From: an uncultured Oscillospiraceae bacterium
GTDB lineage: Bacteria; Bacillota; Clostridia; Oscillospirales; Oscillospiraceae
DNA length: 64,000 nt
Direction: 5' to 3'
Assembly: GCA_944386055.1 (NCBI GenBank)
Contig: CALWZP010000006.1
Location: 1-64,000, forward strand
The stretch's first letter is position 1; every line of letters starts with the position of its first letter. Below, piece after piece: positions 1-8,529 of this stretch. The notes under the pieces were generated by a model. The model saw nothing but the letters and a program-made list of their open reading frames with translations. It was not told the origin of the DNA and searched no databases. The position numbers and the translations under genes were made by a program.

Positions 1-390
1 ATGAAGCGCAAGCAGTTCCTCAAGGGCATGGAGCAGATCGCCCAGGAGGGCGCCATCCAGATCTTCAAGACCCCCTATTCCGGCATGGAGGAGGTCATCG
101 TGGGGGTGGTGGGCACCCTGCAGTTCGATGTGCTGGAGTACCGCCTGCGCAGCGAGTACAATGTGGAGCTGCACATGGAGGGGCTGCCCTTCGAATATCT
201 GCGCTGGATCCAGCGGGAGAGCGAGGAGCCCCTGAAGGAGGAGAACCTCACCCTCCCCAACGGGGCCATGCTGGTGGAGGACTACAAGGGGGGGCAGCTG
301 CTGTTGTTCAGCTCCCTGTGGGCCATCGGCTGGACGGAGGAGCACAACAAGGGCCTCCGCCTGCTGGAGTTCGGCGGCGCCACTTTCTAA
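1..390 (+). CDS. prfC: Peptide chain release factor 3, C-terminal fragment
   Basis: C-terminal part of RF3, the GTPase that recycles RF1/RF2 from the ribosome after termination. The segment with GVVGTLQFDVLEYRL and SEYNVELHME matches the RF3 C-terminal domain (compare the family's VGVLQFDV..RLKSEYNVE). The gene is cut by the left edge of the window: the GTPase and domain II are missing, and the first ATG at base 1 is almost certainly internal. The stop is followed 13 bp later by a strong hairpin terminator, so this is the end of its transcript. Confidence in the family is high; nothing can be said about the N-terminus. Confidence 0.88.
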   Translation: MKRKQFLKGMEQIAQEGAIQIFKTPYSGMEEVIVGVVGTLQFDVLEYRLRSEYNVELHMEGLPFEYLRWIQRESEEPLKEENLTLPNGAMLVEDYKGGQLLLFSSLWAIGWTEEHNKGLRLLEFGGATF

Positions 391-403
391 ACTGCATCCA
401 AAA

Positions 404-452
404 ACTGAGACCCGGAGCCGGGGGAGCTTTCCCCCAGGTTCCGGGTCTTTTC
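404..452 (+). terminator. Rho-independent terminator of prfC
   Basis: Inverted repeat GACCCGGAGCCGGGGGA / TCCCCCAGGTTCCGGGTC with a short loop, followed by TTTTCC. It lies between prfC and the convergent LysR gene. Confidence 0.85.
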
Positions 453-472
453 CTGTATGTTGTGGACAGCCT

Positions 473-1360
473 TTACTCTGTCTGAGCCATGTGGTCCCGG
501 ATATAACGCCAGAACGCCGTGGCACAGGGGGAAAGCTCCACCCCCCGCTTTTTGAACAGGTCCACTGTCCAGCGGAAATCGTCGTCCTCAAAGGGGATAG
601 CCACCGTGTCGGGGGTCTGCAGCGCAGCGGCCACTGTCTCCACCGACAGACCGGCGCACTTGTTCCGCCCCACCAGCCGATGGACCGCGATGACCTCCCC
701 CACACGGTAGAGCACCTTGGGTTCCACCTTGGCCCGGCGGCACAGCTCCAGAAAATGGTCTGCGCTCTTCAGCTTTTCGTCCACCAGCGCAATGGGAAGA
801 TCCTGCAGCAGCGCCGTGGGGATCACTGCCCGGCCAGCCAGGGGATGAGAGCGGTGGACCAGCAGCACCAGCCGCTTAGAAAAGAGAGGGTAACAGTCAA
901 ATTTTGCTCCGTCCAAGGGCTCCAGACCTAAGCCAACCTCCGCCTCGCCGTTTTCCACCACCAGGTCACAGGCCCGGTCGGTATACTCCCGGAGAAATAG
1001 CTTATAATTGGGGTAGGTATCCTGAAATCCTACAATGTAATCGGCGGCAAATTCTGAGACTACACCCTGTACTCCCGCTACATTGACGACGGAGTCCCGG
1101 GGGCTGTGGTCGCTGAAATAGTCCAGACATTTGGAGTACTCCCCGCAGATAATCTCCGCCCGGGCCAGCAGATAGTCCCCGGCAGGGGTAAGAATCAGCC
1201 CACGAGGGGTACGGGTGAACAGCTTGGTGGAGAACTCTGCCTCCAAGCGGGCGATGGCCATACTGATTCCCTGCTGGGAGATGTAGAGATTTTCAGCCGC
1301 CTTGGAGAAGCTCTTCAGTTGAGCCACCTCCATGAAATACTTCAACTGCTGGATGTTCAT
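473..1360 (-). CDS. LysR family transcriptional regulator
   Basis: 295-residue LysR-type regulator of usual family length. The N-terminal winged helix-turn-helix (residues about 1-60) contains the typical FSKAAENLYISQQGISMAI recognition region; the rest is a periplasmic-binding-protein-like effector domain. The ATG is preceded by GGGAGG at about 8 nt. It lies downstream of, and in the same orientation as, the alcohol dehydrogenase/symporter/reductase genes, but has its own promoter (1421-1449), so it is a candidate regulator of that cluster. The effector cannot be read from sequence. Confidence 0.9.
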   Translation of the reverse strand: MNIQQLKYFMEVAQLKSFSKAAENLYISQQGISMAIARLEAEFSTKLFTRTPRGLILTPAGDYLLARAEIICGEYSKCLDYFSDHSPRDSVVNVAGVQGVVSEFAADYIVGFQDTYPNYKLFLREYTDRACDLVVENGEAEVGLGLEPLDGAKFDCYPLFSKRLVLLVHRSHPLAGRAVIPTALLQDLPIALVDEKLKSADHFLELCRRAKVEPKVLYRVGEVIAVHRLVGRNKCAGLSVETVAAALQTPDTVAIPFEDDDFRWTVDLFKKRGVELSPCATAFWRYIRDHMAQTE

Positions 1361-1420
1361 TCGGCTGACCTCCCATCTTCGGTGCGTCCCTGTGCTGGGA
1401 AGAAATCATAAAGTATAACT

Positions 1421-1449
1421 ATTATATAATAATCGACTTCTTATTTCAA
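1421..1449 (-). promoter_or_regulatory. SigmaA-type promoter of the LysR gene
   Basis: On the minus strand, -35 TTGAAA (1444-1449), a 17-bp spacer and a perfect -10 TATAAT (1421-1426). It sits in an A/T-rich patch that contrasts with the GC-rich surroundings, about 60 bp upstream of the ATG. Confidence 0.75.
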
Positions 1450-1491
1450 GAAGCAATGGGGAAATTTCAAATGATGGGGTTACAGAAAGGG

Positions 1492-1521
1492 GCGGGGAGG
1501 GACCCGAAGGCCCCTCCCCGC
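1492..1521 (-). terminator. Hairpin downstream of the alcohol dehydrogenase
   Basis: GCGGGGAGGG paired with CCCTCCCCGC around a 10-nt loop, 20 bp after the alcohol dehydrogenase stop. The following minus-strand sequence is only modestly T-rich (CCCCTTTCTG), so termination may be partial. Confidence 0.5.
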
Positions 1522-1541
1522 AAACAGGGGGGACAGAAAAC

Positions 1542-2702
1542 TTACTGATAGTTGTCGTAGACCTTTTCGTACAGGTCGCGGACCATCTCGGCGGTGACAT
1601 CCACCGGGCAATTCAGCCGCAGACCCAGATCGATCTCCATGGTCATCTTATAGCAGTCGATGAAAGTTGCACGATCCAGCCCCATCTCCTTGGGACTCTT
1701 CAGTCCGCACTCCTTCATCAGCGCCCGGATGGCGGCGGCGGTTTTCTCGCCGATCTCCGCGTTGCTCTCACTGCCGGTGAAGGCGACTCCCATGGCCTCG
1801 CCCACCACTTTGACCTTGTCGGGAACCACAGTGGCGCACAGCTTCATCAGCTCGGGATTCACCCAGATGCAGTTCATGCCGTGGGGGGTGTGGAAGGAGG
1901 CGGAGATGCCGTCGGCCATGTTGTGGCCCAGGTGACAATCAGTGTCAGCGAAGGCGATGCCAGCCCAGTTGGCTGCCAGACACAGCTCATAACGGGCTTC
2001 CTTATTAGAGCCATCCTTTACCGCCACAGGCAGATTCTTAACGATCTTGCTGATGGCGGTCTGAGCCAGCAGTTCGCTGCGGGGGTTGCGTCCCTTGGCG
2101 GTGATGGCCTCGGCGGCGTGAGTAAAAGCATCCAGACCGGTGTTGGTGGTGACCGAAGGGGGAACCGTCAGGGTCAGCTCCGGATCCACGATGGCCAAGG
2201 CGCTGCGCATGAAGATAGAGGGCTTAGAATGCTCTGGCGTTTTGGTGATGACACACACCTGAGTGACCTCGCTGCCGGTGCCGGCAGTGGTGGGAACCAG
2301 AATCACGGGCACGGCGCAATCCAGGAAACTGGGAGGCGCGGTAAAATACTGCTGGATGGGGGGTTCGTGGTTTATCAGCAGGGATGCGGCTTTGGCGCAA
2401 TCCATGCTGGAGCCGCCGCCCACGCCCACAAAGCCGTCTACACCGGCCTCCTTGGCCATAGCGCCGCACTCGTTGACCAGTTCATCAGTGGGATCGGCGG
2501 TGATCTTATCAAAGACCACAAAGTCCACCCCGGCGGCCTTCAAACTGGCTTCAGCTCTGGGAATGATGCCGGCGGCCTTCACGCCGCTGTCATACACGCA
2601 CATGACCTTCTTGCAGCCCAGCTCCTTGACCTTCTCGCCCAGCTGGTCGATGGCTCCGTTGCCGAACAAGACAGGGACCAGCTGATTGTACTGGAAAGAC
2701 AT
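1542..2702 (-). CDS. Iron-containing alcohol dehydrogenase
   Basis: 386-residue group III (Fe-dependent) alcohol dehydrogenase, full length. It interconverts an alcohol and an aldehyde with NAD(P)(H) in the cytoplasm. Visible features: the nucleotide-binding GVGGGSSMDCAK motif (about residues 95-106), a metal-site segment GLDAFTHAAEAI giving Asp and His ligands, and a later His-rich segment GHNMADGISASFHTPHG giving the remaining ligands. AGGAGGT stands 9 nt before the ATG. It is the last gene of a minus-strand set with two micro-proteins, a sodium symporter and an enoate-reductase-like flavoenzyme, so an imported substrate may be both reduced and oxidised or reduced at an alcohol/aldehyde group. 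Substrate unknown. Confidence 0.92.
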   Translation of the reverse strand: MSFQYNQLVPVLFGNGAIDQLGEKVKELGCKKVMCVYDSGVKAAGIIPRAEASLKAAGVDFVVFDKITADPTDELVNECGAMAKEAGVDGFVGVGGGSSMDCAKAASLLINHEPPIQQYFTAPPSFLDCAVPVILVPTTAGTGSEVTQVCVITKTPEHSKPSIFMRSALAIVDPELTLTVPPSVTTNTGLDAFTHAAEAITAKGRNPRSELLAQTAISKIVKNLPVAVKDGSNKEARYELCLAANWAGIAFADTDCHLGHNMADGISASFHTPHGMNCIWVNPELMKLCATVVPDKVKVVGEAMGVAFTGSESNAEIGEKTAAAIRALMKECGLKSPKEMGLDRATFIDCYKMTMEIDLGLRLNCPVDVTAEMVRDLYEKVYDNYQ

Positions 2703-2752
2703 GATTCGATTACCTCCTGAAAATGATGTTGCTGATGATGAGTATGATGGAA

Positions 2753-2875
2753 TTATTCCTCGTCCTCGTCTTTATAGCCGTCTTTGTGGCTTCCGACCAG
2801 GGCGGTGACGATGAAGATGACCATGATCAAAAGCACAGAGCCCATCCAGATCATGTTGGTAGCGGTCAATGCCAT
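2753..2875 (-). CDS. Small single-pass membrane protein, symporter-associated (40 aa)
   Basis: A 40-residue ORF starting MALTATNMIWMGS, with one hydrophobic helix (about residues 9-27) and a charged C-terminal tail rich in Lys, Asp and Glu (KDGYKDEDEE). GGAGG stands 7 nt before the ATG, a full-strength ribosome binding site. It follows another micro-protein and the sodium:solute symporter, with 42 bp between the two micro-genes. Tiny accessory subunits are known beside some SSS and NSS transporters; a role in folding, stability or transport of the symporter is inferred from position and topology, not shown. Confidence 0.72.
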   Translation of the reverse strand: MALTATNMIWMGSVLLIMVIFIVTALVGSHKDGYKDEDEE

Positions 2876-2916
2876 AATGATAACCTCCTAATCAGATAGA
2901 TCCAAAATGATGGCGC

Positions 2917-3051
2917 TTATTCAAAGTCTTCCGGCTCGTGCCAGCAGAGCTTTCCGATGATCAGACCGAGCACGCCGATAAGCAGCGCCGCGATGACAGC
3001 TTTGATCAAAAAGGGATAGAGAAACGGCCAGTTGAACAACAGATCAAACAT
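2917..3051 (-). CDS. Small membrane protein, symporter-associated (44 aa)
   Basis: A 44-residue ORF beginning MFDLLFNWPFLYPFLIKAV. It has a long hydrophobic helix (about residues 15-33) and the tail CWHEPEDFE. AAGGAGG stands 6 nt before the ATG and the symporter stop lies only 12 bp upstream, so the two are almost certainly co-translated. Aromatic and proline-rich N-terminus, single membrane pass and acidic tail fit an accessory subunit of the adjacent SSS transporter. I cannot name a family with certainty. Confidence 0.72.
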   Translation of the reverse strand: MFDLLFNWPFLYPFLIKAVIAALLIGVLGLIIGKLCWHEPEDFE

Positions 3052-3063
3052 ATGAAACCCTCC

Positions 3064-4572
3064 TTATAGCTTGCCCTGGGCCCGCAACTCCGCGGCATAC
3101 TCCTTGGAGATGGCAGCAGACTTATTGGTCTTGTAGAGCTTGATCATACCAGGTTTGGCATTCTTGTCGGTGGCGGTGAGAATGATGCCGACCACGAAGG
3201 AGACGACCACCATACCCACCGAGTTGTTATTGCCGTCCAGATGCAGCAGCGTGGGCAGCGAGGTGAAGCTCCAGATCATGTTGGCGATGGCGGTGATGAT
3301 CAAGGTCCAGAACGCCGCACGGGAGGAGCGCTTCCAGAACATGCCGAACACGAACACCCAGAAGGCGGGCAGCAGCCAGGCGAACAGCCAGACGATGGCG
3401 CTGTCGATGGCGGGCAGGGTGGTGGACAGGGCGGTACCGCCCACGGCGAAGACGGTGACGGCCACACGCAGAGAGATAACCTTCTGCTTCTCGGTGGCAT
3501 CCTTCTTATAGAACTTGTAGACGATGTCGTCCAGGAAGATGGTGGCCAGAGCCAGGATCTGCACGGCGACGGTGGACAGCATGGCCGCAATGAAGGCGGC
3601 GAACAGGCAGGACACCAGCCAGCCGGGCAGGCTGTTGAGCAGCATGGTGAAGTTGGCCAGCGGGGGATTGCCGATGGCAGCATATTCGGGGATGGATTGA
3701 GCAGCCATGCCGAAGGCCAGCATGATGGCGCCGAACACCACATTGATGGGCACCGCGATCATCACCGACTTGCGGATGGCATCCACATTTTTGGCGGAGG
3801 CGGAGACCTGAGCGGCCTGCGGGCCGATGGGGCAGTAGAACAACTGAGCCAGAATGGTGCCGATGATGTAAGTCTGCCAGGTGTTGGGGTTGGCCAGGAT
3901 GCTCAGCTTCCAGTCCTCGCTGTTGCTGACGAAGAAGTTATTGACGCCTTCCCAGCCGGAGGGGAGGTTGGAGCCGATCATAAAAATGGCGATGATGGCC
4001 ACCACATACATGAAGATGGCGTTGATCACATTGACCCAGCCCACCTGCTTCATGCCGCCGAAGAGTACATACAGCAGGGAGAGAATGCCGCCCACCGCGC
4101 AGCCGAAGGCGATGTCCCAGCCGGTGATGGCGCCCAGCACGGTACCGACGCCCTGCAGTTCCAGCGTCAGGATGCCCCACACGGTGCCGGCGGCGATGCC
4201 CGCCATGATGACCGAGGTCTTGTGGTCAAACATCTTGGCGAACAGCTGGTTGATGGTGGTGAACCCGAATCTCCGGATCCAGGGACCGGTGAAGCAGAGC
4301 ATGATGATCAGCATGAAGCCGGAGGACAGTGCGTACCAGTAGGTACCCACGCCATAGCTCCAGCCGGCGCCCACCATGCCCATGATGTGGCCGCCGCCCA
4401 GACAGGTCAGTGCCTGAGTCGCGCCCACGGTGATGGCGGGCATCGAACGGTTTGCGGTGGTGAACTCCGCCGCATCCATCTTTTTCTTGCTGATCAGATT
4501 GAGGACCCAGCCGACGCCCACAATAATGATCAACTCGATGGCGATGGTTCCGATGAGAATGGGTAGATTCAT
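3064..4572 (-). CDS. Sodium:solute symporter (SSS family)
   Basis: 502-residue polytopic membrane protein of the SSS/PutP-like family, with about 13 hydrophobic segments. The family uses a sodium gradient to import small organic solutes; here the substrate is unknown. The second ATG at 4572 is preferred because AAGGAGG stands 8 nt upstream; the ATG two codons earlier is only 2 nt from it. It is followed immediately by two micro-proteins and the alcohol dehydrogenase and preceded by an enoate-reductase-like flavoenzyme, so the imported substrate is probably consumed by these enzymes. Confidence 0.9.
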   Translation of the reverse strand: MNLPILIGTIAIELIIIVGVGWVLNLISKKKMDAAEFTTANRSMPAITVGATQALTCLGGGHIMGMVGAGWSYGVGTYWYALSSGFMLIIMLCFTGPWIRRFGFTTINQLFAKMFDHKTSVIMAGIAAGTVWGILTLELQGVGTVLGAITGWDIAFGCAVGGILSLLYVLFGGMKQVGWVNVINAIFMYVVAIIAIFMIGSNLPSGWEGVNNFFVSNSEDWKLSILANPNTWQTYIIGTILAQLFYCPIGPQAAQVSASAKNVDAIRKSVMIAVPINVVFGAIMLAFGMAAQSIPEYAAIGNPPLANFTMLLNSLPGWLVSCLFAAFIAAMLSTVAVQILALATIFLDDIVYKFYKKDATEKQKVISLRVAVTVFAVGGTALSTTLPAIDSAIVWLFAWLLPAFWVFVFGMFWKRSSRAAFWTLIITAIANMIWSFTSLPTLLHLDGNNNSVGMVVVSFVVGIILTATDKNAKPGMIKLYKTNKSAAISKEYAAELRAQGKL

Positions 4573-4674
4573 TTGCATTTCCTCCTTGTCCTTTTTTGGG
4601 TGTTGCGTGTCCCCCCTGGGGACGGGGTTCCTTTCTCCTGTGCTGGGGCAGGGGACTTGCTGGAGCGAAAGGAC

Positions 4675-6621
4675 TCAGCGCAGCTGAGCGGCCTTCCGAT
4701 ATCCGGAGCGCACCGCACCGGCGATCCTGCCGACGCAGTCCGCGTCTCCGACAAAGAGGGTGTTGGGGAACGCGGCCAGCAGTTGGGCGTGAAGGCTCCG
4801 GTCGGCCTGGACGCCGATGGAGAGCACCACAGCCTGGGCGGGCAGCGTTTCCTCGGTCTGTTCCGTCAGATTCATCACCCGCACCAGTTCTGGGCCGATG
4901 GCCAGCAGCTGCCGGCCGGGGAACAGACGGGTCTGGTAACGCTTCAGACGGCGAAGGATGTCGTCCCGAACCTGGAAATAGAGGTCGGGACCCAGAGTGT
5001 CCTGCATTTCGATGACGGTAACCCGATTGCCCTGCTGGCAGAGCAGTTCAGCGGTCTCCAGGCCCATCAGGCCGGAGCCGGCCACCACGACGGTTTTGCC
5101 GGAGAGCTGTACCCGGTCTGTCAGGATATCCAGCGGAGAGTACACCGACTTTTGCTGCGCGCCCTGAATGGCCGTCGGAGGGGCGGGCAGCGAGCCGGTG
5201 GCCGCGATCACGGCATAGGGATCCTCCTGACGCAGCAGTTCCACCGTGGCGGTGGTGCCCAGGCGGAGATCCACCTGTAGCAGAGCCATCTGCCGGCGAT
5301 AGTAGTCCAATAACCAGTGGAGCTTGTCTTTCAAGGGAGGTCTGGCTGCCAGCCTCAGCTGACCGCCCAACTCTTCCTCCCGCTCAAACAGCACCGGGGC
5401 AAAGCCGCGCAGGGCCAGTACCCGGGCGGCCTCCAGCCCCGAAGGGCCGCCGCCGACCACCGCCACCTTCCGCCCCGCTCCGTCCCGGCGGAGGGGGCCA
5501 TATTCCAATTCGTGATGGGACACGGCGTTCAGAGCGCACTCTGCCCGACCGGCAAGGGTCAGATGTTCCCGGCAGTGGAGGCAGGAGACGCACCGCCGGA
5601 TCTGGTCGGCGCGATTCTCCCGGGCCTTTCGGCCCCAATCCGGATCGGCGATCTGTCCCCGGGCCACACCGACAAAGTCGGCGATGTCGTCCTGCAGGAT
5701 CTGCTCGGCCATCTCCGGATCCCGGATCACCGATACGGCGATCACCGGTACCGTTACTGCCCGCTTCACCGCCTCAGCCAGATACAGCCGCCAACCAGGC
5801 TGATAGGAGTAAGGCTCCCAAGCGGTGTTCTGGGTCTCATAGGTGCCGGAGGTGACGCTGATACCGTCCAGCCCAAAAGGGACCAGCCAGGGAAGAATGG
5901 AGAGAGAGTCGCCCAGGGTCAATCCCTGGTCGGGGACTTCGCTCAGTTCTAAAAATTCATCCGCGGACAGGCGCAGGATTACGGGGAAATCTGGCCCCAC
6001 CTGTCGGCGCACGGCGGTGATGACCTCCTGCAGGGCACGGCAGCGCCGCCGCCAGTCTCCGCCAAATTCGTCCGTGCGGGTGTTGGTATGAGGGCTTAAA
6101 AACTGCTGCAGCAGGCTGCCGTGGGCGGCGGAGAGCTCCACACCGTCGAAGCCAGCCTGAAGGGCCCGCCGTGCAGCGCCGGCATAGGCCTGCGCCAGAT
6201 CCAGAATCTCTGGTCCGCCGAGGGTCATGCACAGCGGCCGGGGATCGGACACACCGGAGACCAGAGGCGGCCGGCCGGTGTACTGGGCGCTGATGCGGCC
6301 GTCGGCGTGAGTCAACTGCAGGAAGATGCCGGTGCCGCAGGCGTGGACCTCTTCGCGCAGCCGAGACAATCCCGGGATCTGACAGTCGGAAAAGGCCGCC
6401 AACTGACGCACACCACCCCGTCCAGCGGGGGATACCATGGCGCCTTCCACCACGATCAGTCCGGCTCCGCCAGCGGCACGAGCCTGATAAAAGGCGACCA
6501 GCTCCGGCGTCACGGTGCCGTCCTTCCGGGCCAGACCGGTGCGGACAGCAGGCAGGACCAGCCGGTTTTTTACCGTAAAGCTTCCCAAACGCATAGGGGA
6601 AAACAGCAATTCATAGGACAC
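4675..6621 (-). CDS. Old-yellow-enzyme-type NADH:flavin oxidoreductase (FadH/BaiCD-like)
   Basis: 648-residue two-part flavoenzyme. An FMN-binding TIM barrel (about 1-335) begins YELLFSPMRLGSFTVKNR. An iron-sulfur segment has Cys344, Cys347, Cys350 and Cys362. A C-terminal FAD/NAD(P) domain starts at KVAVVGGGPSGLEAARVLAL. This is the layout of 2,4-dienoyl-CoA reductase, BaiCD/BaiH and trimethylamine dehydrogenase: NAD(P)H to FAD, to [4Fe-4S], to FMN, to an activated C=C. The GTG at 6621 is chosen because a purine-rich GGAGGAGAGGGGG precedes it and homology begins there; the frame stays open to an ATG at 6702 without a good site. Odd point: the usual HGY of the barrel reads His167-Gly168-Ser169, so the expected active-site tyrosine is absent. 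The substrate may therefore differ from dienoyl-CoAs. Confidence 0.85.
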   Translation of the reverse strand: MSYELLFSPMRLGSFTVKNRLVLPAVRTGLARKDGTVTPELVAFYQARAAGGAGLIVVEGAMVSPAGRGGVRQLAAFSDCQIPGLSRLREEVHACGTGIFLQLTHADGRISAQYTGRPPLVSGVSDPRPLCMTLGGPEILDLAQAYAGAARRALQAGFDGVELSAAHGSLLQQFLSPHTNTRTDEFGGDWRRRCRALQEVITAVRRQVGPDFPVILRLSADEFLELSEVPDQGLTLGDSLSILPWLVPFGLDGISVTSGTYETQNTAWEPYSYQPGWRLYLAEAVKRAVTVPVIAVSVIRDPEMAEQILQDDIADFVGVARGQIADPDWGRKARENRADQIRRCVSCLHCREHLTLAGRAECALNAVSHHELEYGPLRRDGAGRKVAVVGGGPSGLEAARVLALRGFAPVLFEREEELGGQLRLAARPPLKDKLHWLLDYYRRQMALLQVDLRLGTTATVELLRQEDPYAVIAATGSLPAPPTAIQGAQQKSVYSPLDILTDRVQLSGKTVVVAGSGLMGLETAELLCQQGNRVTVIEMQDTLGPDLYFQVRDDILRRLKRYQTRLFPGRQLLAIGPELVRVMNLTEQTEETLPAQAVVLSIGVQADRSLHAQLLAAFPNTLFVGDADCVGRIAGAVRSGYRKAAQLR

Positions 6622-6985
6622 CGGACAGCCCCCTCTCCTCCAACGGCAAGGCCATTTCTCCATGCATTTTAGCACGGCGTTCCCGGGAGAAAAAATAAAC
6701 ATATCGTTACAAGGGCTACAAGAAACTATTGTATTGCACAGTTTTAGTTATTAAATTCACAATGAAACTGTGTGATGTGCACATTTCCAGCTGTAAAGGC
6801 AATGGATAGACAACTTTTTTGGGGAAAAGGCGGACGCATCACACTTAATTGTGCGGCGGTGAACTTCTTGTTGCTTTTCTCTGTCGGCGCGGGAGCGATA
6901 TAATCCTAATACAACAGATGTCGCGCGCACAGCGAGGTTACCCGATGCGCCGGGCTGGAATATGATAAAGGAGGAACACAGAGCT
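6622..6985. other. Divergent control region between the reductase and aldehyde dehydrogenase
   Basis: No gene seen. This A/T-richer stretch separates two divergent transcription units. It contains an 8-bp inverted repeat CACAGTTT / AAACTGTG (6737-6744, 6765-6772), an adjacent perfect palindrome ATGTGCACAT (6775-6784), a CACACTTAATTGTG-like element near 6840, and a TATAAT (6899-6904) without a recognisable -35. This suggests activator-dependent transcription of the aldehyde dehydrogenase, plausibly by one of the flanking LysR proteins. Confidence 0.6.
6737..6784. promoter_or_regulatory. Candidate operator (inverted repeat plus palindrome)
   Basis: CACAGTTT and AAACTGTG arms 20 bp apart, followed 2 bp later by ATGTGCACAT. 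It lies between divergent genes of one metabolic island. The protein that binds is inferred (LysR type), not known. Confidence 0.45.
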
Positions 6986-8416
6986 ATGAACAAGAAGATG
7001 CTGATTAACGGGAAATTCGTCGATGCCTCTGACGGCGGCGTCCGAGAGTCCACCAATCCCCTGAACGGCCAGGTTTTGGGGACCTATCCCAGCGCCACCA
7101 AGGCGGATGTGGAGGCGGCCCTGGACGCGGCGCAGGAGGGCAAGAAAGTCTGGGCAGCCATGTCGGTAAATCAGCGGAATGCCATTCTGCTGAAAGCGGC
7201 GGATCTGTTTGAGCAGCACGCCGACGAACTGGCGGAGCTGCAGTGCCAGGAGATGGCCAAGCCTATCATGATGTGCAAAGGCGAAGTGGCCGAGGTGGCT
7301 CCCCTGTTCCGCTCCTGCGTGGCGGGCATTACCCACAATCACGGCGAGGTGTTCCCCAACAACGACGCGGCCGGCGCCCTGGGCGACCTGGCCGTCACCG
7401 TCACCGAGCCGCTGGGCGTGGTGGCCTGCATCGGACCCTTCAACTTCCCCATCTCCACCCTGACCTTCAAGACCGCTCCCGCCCTGACCATGGGCAACGC
7501 CATCATCATTAAGGCACCCTCCGATGTCTCCCTGACGGTGCTGCGCTATGCGGAGATCCTCAATGAGGCCGGCTTCCCGGACGGCGTGGTCCAGGCAGTG
7601 TCCGGTTCCGGCGCCACGGTGGGCGAGTGGCTCATCGACACCCCTAAGGTTAACGCCGTGGGTCTGACCGGCTCCACCGCGGTGGGCAGCCATCTGATGG
7701 AGGTCTCCGGAAAGTATTTCCACCGGGTGCTGCTGGAACTGGGCGGCAACGACGCGGTGATCATCACCGAGGATGCCGACCTGGAGAAAGCGGTGGGCGA
7801 GTCCATGTGCCGTCATGTGAACAACGGCCAGGTGTGCTGCACCACCAAACGCTTTTTGGTGCACAACTCCATCAAGGACAAGTATATTGAAATGCTGGCC
7901 GGTGCGGTGAGCAGCCTGAAGCTGGGCGACCCCATGGATCCGGCCAACAACATGGGGCCCCTGGTCAGCGAATCCGCTGCCAAGGGCGTGGAGGAGCAGA
8001 TCAACCACACCATTGCCCAGGGCGCCAAGCTGGTCTGCGGCGGCAAGCGGGACGGTGCATTCATCACCCCCACTGTGCTGGACTGCACCAAGGACATGGA
8101 TGTGGCCAAGGACCTGGAGATCTTTGGGCCGGTGTGGTCGGTGATCGGCTTTGACACCGAGGATGAGGCGGTGGAGATTGCCAACCAGTCCATCTATGGC
8201 CTGAACGGCGGCGTCATCGCCGGCAGCCTGGAGCGTGGCATCGCTCTGGCCAAGCGGATGGAGGCGGGTACTGTGGTGTGCAACGGGGCCAGCCTGTGGC
8301 GCCGGGATACCGCCCCCTTCGGCGGCTACAAGAGCAGCGGCATCGGCCGTGAGGGCGTGCTGGACCTGCTGAAAGAGTACTCTCAGCGCAAAACCCTGGT
8401 CATCAACGGACTGTAA
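6986..8416 (+). CDS. NAD(P)-dependent aldehyde dehydrogenase
   Basis: 476-residue ALDH superfamily enzyme oxidising an aldehyde to an acid in the cytoplasm. Visible features: the N-terminal INGKFVDASDGG region, the Rossmann segment VVACIGPFNFP, the general-base motif LELGGND and the catalytic cysteine in NNGQVCCTTKR (two adjacent Cys). The C-terminus KSSGIGREG is typical. The ATG at 6986 follows AAAGGAGG by 11 nt; an upstream in-frame ATG at 6962 overlaps the ribosome binding site and is rejected. It diverges from the alcohol dehydrogenase/symporter/reductase set and likely acts on the aldehyde made there. Exact substrate unknown (lactaldehyde- or semialdehyde-type are possible). Confidence 0.92.
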   Translation: MNKKMLINGKFVDASDGGVRESTNPLNGQVLGTYPSATKADVEAALDAAQEGKKVWAAMSVNQRNAILLKAADLFEQHADELAELQCQEMAKPIMMCKGEVAEVAPLFRSCVAGITHNHGEVFPNNDAAGALGDLAVTVTEPLGVVACIGPFNFPISTLTFKTAPALTMGNAIIIKAPSDVSLTVLRYAEILNEAGFPDGVVQAVSGSGATVGEWLIDTPKVNAVGLTGSTAVGSHLMEVSGKYFHRVLLELGGNDAVIITEDADLEKAVGESMCRHVNNGQVCCTTKRFLVHNSIKDKYIEMLAGAVSSLKLGDPMDPANNMGPLVSESAAKGVEEQINHTIAQGAKLVCGGKRDGAFITPTVLDCTKDMDVAKDLEIFGPVWSVIGFDTEDEAVEIANQSIYGLNGGVIAGSLERGIALAKRMEAGTVVCNGASLWRRDTAPFGGYKSSGIGREGVLDLLKEYSQRKTLVINGL

Positions 8417-8433
8417 GCCTCTGTTACCGGAGA

Positions 8434-8481
8434 GACAATAAAGGACGCCGGAGCCATTTGGCTCCGGCGTCCTTTATTGTC
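8434..8481. terminator. Bidirectional terminator
   Basis: Near-perfect 22-bp stem: GACAATAAAGGACGCCGGAG on the left arm and its complement on the right, around a short loop. A-rich and T-rich edges on both sides let it serve the convergent aldehyde dehydrogenase and LysR genes. Confidence 0.88.
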
Positions 8482-8529
8482 TGTATGGCTTGAAAAGTTT
8501 TTTAGATTTTCCAGAGGGGAGAAACGGCA

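Noticed and set aside
3241-4566. 441-codon open frame on the plus strand opposite the symporter
   Set aside because: Low-complexity His/Gln/Asp/Gly-rich product typical of an antisense frame in GC-rich DNA; no ribosome binding site; the minus-strand gene is a clear SSS transporter.
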